From Nitzschia sp. pyKryTriq1 (taxonomy: Eukaryota; Bacillariophyta; Bacillariophyceae; Bacillariales; Bacillariaceae): a stretch of DNA of 64,000 nt. The DNA lies in the NCBI GenBank assembly GCA_956465555.1, contig OY101124.1, positions 434,001 to 498,000 on the forward strand. Direction: 5' to 3'. Position 1 is the first letter of the stretch. Every line of letters starts with the position of its first letter. Shown here one piece after another: positions 62,477-64,000 of the stretch. The notes beneath the pieces were generated by a model, which was given only the letters and a program-made list of their open reading frames with translations, was not told the origin of the DNA and made no database searches. A program made the position numbers and the translations under genes.

Positions 62477-62969
62477 CATGCTAATTGTAGGCCACACTGC
62501 TTCCAACTCCAAATCAAAGGATGATCAATTTGGTCTACTACTACGAACCGTAATTCATGTCGCATCGATGATATAAAATAATGGCGGGAAAACTTTTTAG
62601 TACGACGTGTCGTTTTCACAAATATGCCCCACAATTCTCTCGTCCTCCCACCGACCGAGCAATCGAGCGCAGAGGGCTGCGCGGCTCTCGTCACTCTTCA
62701 CCGCATCACGCACGCTGCTCCGCATGGATCCACAAACGTACCGGTACTTATTATTAGCAAACGCCAGTCAAATAACGCGAGCGACCATAAATATCCAACT
62801 CTACATTGAGAAGATTGAAGCCTTTTGGCATTGTTGGTTGTTGTCATTCTCAAACAGCACAGTCCTCGTAATCTTGAGATTGGCTCTTGCAACACAAACC
62901 AGCCAGCTGGCTCTTGCTTGCCATTACCTGTATCATTTCACCACAGCGATAAGGTACCGTCGTTCTACC
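62477..62969. other. intergenic, nothing recognised
   Basis: About 490 bp between the CobS-CobT stop and the MYND gene start. No gene or repeat recognised. Confidence 0.45.
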
Positions 62970-64000
62970 ATGTCCAACCAGCAGCAGAACCAACTCATCG
63001 TACATATGCTCGGCGAGGACGGACAGCCAGCAGGGAGTGTCGACTTGGCGACTCCCGAGGGTGCCAATCGCTTCCTCCTGTCGGCCAACGGTAACGTGAC
63101 CCTCACTCGTTTCCTAGAGCAATGTGAGGAGCTGCGTCAACAGATGACAGGGAACAACAATTGTCGCCGTCAAGCCGCCCATAAGCTCATCGGGATATAC
63201 GCGATGATTTACTGCCTAGCGGACGAAACCTCCGACGAAGCGTTCGCCGTGTTGGACTCAGAGACCGAGCTTGGCGCGCTGATTCGCCATATCAAGGATC
63301 AAATGCAAAAGATTGTCACCACGACACCGTGGAAACGCAACGGGACGCTAGCCAAACACGATGAAGAAATGATGGCTTGTCTGATTGCCTTCACCATGCG
63401 ATTGAGCTTCGTGAAGAAAGCGCTATCTGAAGGAGTTTTTGAATGTCTGGTCGAGTGGCTCACCAGTATTGAGAATCATAAACTTCCCTCTCCAGAAGTG
63501 ACCATGCTTATCTTGTCTGTCGTGGGAAATGCACACGTTTCGCTTCTCCTTAGCGCCAAGTCTACTCGAGAAGCGGAGGAACAAAGTCTCAAGACTCTCG
63601 AAAAGACGGGCATCTTGACGCAAGTTCTGAGAATCATTACACAACCGACCCCTGGTCAATTTCCTGGACACTTTAAGTTGTTGGATGACTTGGCAGGGTG
63701 TGTGAATCTGGTACGCAAGCGATTCGTAGAAGGACAGCCCGGTGGAGACATGTTGACAGCCGTCCTGAGCGGTAAAGACGGCTTCAAGCCGATGCTTCGC
63801 CGCAACCCGCAGGTCGTGCGCCGATTGCAAAACTTGCAGCAAATCGCCGGAGGTTTTGCAGCTAAGCCAGGCGCCCGCGATGCAACGAAATCGTGTCGTA
63901 ACTGCAACAAGGTAGATGAAGACAACGCCTTCATGCGCTGCAGTATTTGCAAGACGACTTACTACTGTTCCAAAGCTTGTCAAAAGGCCGACTGGAAGGA
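62970..64000 (+). CDS. MYND-type zinc finger protein, 3' truncated by window edge
   Basis: Open frame from ATG 62970 (MSNQQQNQLIVHMLGEDG) to the last base, 343 codons so far. The first 300 residues are mostly helical without a clear family and look like an armadillo/HEAT-type scaffold (ILRIITQPTPGQF, FKLLDDLAGCVNLVRKRF). A MYND zinc finger begins at about residue 310: CRNCNKVDEDNAFMRC, SICKTTYYCSKACQKADWK, with the C-C-C-C-C-C spacing seen. The final His-Cys ligands lie past the window. MYND fingers bind proline-rich partners. Many diatom genes combine them with helical repeats. Function unknown. Confidence 0.82.
   Translation, partial: MSNQQQNQLIVHMLGEDGQPAGSVDLATPEGANRFLLSANGNVTLTRFLEQCEELRQQMTGNNNCRRQAAHKLIGIYAMIYCLADETSDEAFAVLDSETELGALIRHIKDQMQKIVTTTPWKRNGTLAKHDEEMMACLIAFTMRLSFVKKALSEGVFECLVEWLTSIENHKLPSPEVTMLILSVVGNAHVSLLLSAKSTREAEEQSLKTLEKTGILTQVLRIITQPTPGQFPGHFKLLDDLAGCVNLVRKRFVEGQPGGDMLTAVLSGKDGFKPMLRRNPQVVRRLQNLQQIAGGFAAKPGARDATKSCRNCNKVDEDNAFMRCSICKTTYYCSKACQKADWK

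Overview
The window is nuclear DNA of a photosynthetic stramenopile, most probably a pennate diatom. Genes are compact, with none to a few GT-AG introns of roughly 90-160 nt. Several proteins carry diatom-type plastid presequences (a signal peptide followed by an A-x-A-F-type cleavage motif). Families typical of diatoms are present: DUF6824 proteins, acidic or charged low-complexity proteins, and PDZ, RING and ankyrin proteins. Intergenic DNA is full of short palindromic GTAC, ACCGGT and CTAGTAG runs. I cannot name the species with confidence.

Layout. 1-4.6 kb: the 3' part of a FabG-type ketoacyl-ACP reductase, an allantoinase and a charged disordered protein. 4.6-12.1 kb: accessory DNA with duplicated repeats around a multi-pass membrane gene, a retroelement integrase scrap, an ankyrin protein, a three-exon ceramide synthase and an internally deleted transposable-element gene bounded by a 20-bp direct repeat. 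12.5-18.9 kb: a Cys-based phosphatase, a DegT-like aminotransferase-fold protein, mitochondrial ribosomal protein uL15m and a small disordered protein. 19-28 kb: two three-exon DUF6824 paralogues and the relic of a third, with a glutaredoxin-DUF4395 fusion and an HpcH/HpaI aldolase between them, plus a 44-bp palindrome flanked by 8-bp target duplications. 29-33.5 kb: two single-pass membrane proteins with repetitive ectodomains around a diatom hypothetical gene. 33.7-45.9 kb: a double-hotdog MaoC/mesaconyl-CoA hydratase-like enzyme, a four-PDZ protein, the arsenosugar radical-SAM protein ArsS, an ABC half transporter and a sulfotransferase. 46.4-59.4 kb: a plastid TPR-methyltransferase, an F-box protein, a RING-TPR-DnaJ fusion, a degenerate SDR, a secretory RING-H2 protein, CCT2 and an FKBP-TPR protein. 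60-64 kb: a CobS-CobT fusion and the 5' part of a MYND-finger gene.

The two observations I rate highest concern in-frame UGA codons. (1) ArsS appears to stop at a UGA exactly where its family carries a C-terminal Cys or selenocysteine. Five more family-like codons and a real UAA follow, and a 14-bp hairpin starts 6 nt after the UGA. This looks like a plastid-targeted selenoprotein. (2) The cobalamin lower-ligand enzymes CobS and CobT are fused in one reading frame, but that frame has a UGA just before the first conserved CobS motif. UGA is an ordinary terminator in neighbouring genes (allantoinase, ceramide synthase, ABC transporter, sulfotransferase), so the code is not reassigned.

As usual for eukaryotes I see no operons. 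Genes stand in convergent and divergent pairs, and functional links between neighbours are mostly inference. Exon boundaries were read by eye from splice consensus, frame and family conservation.
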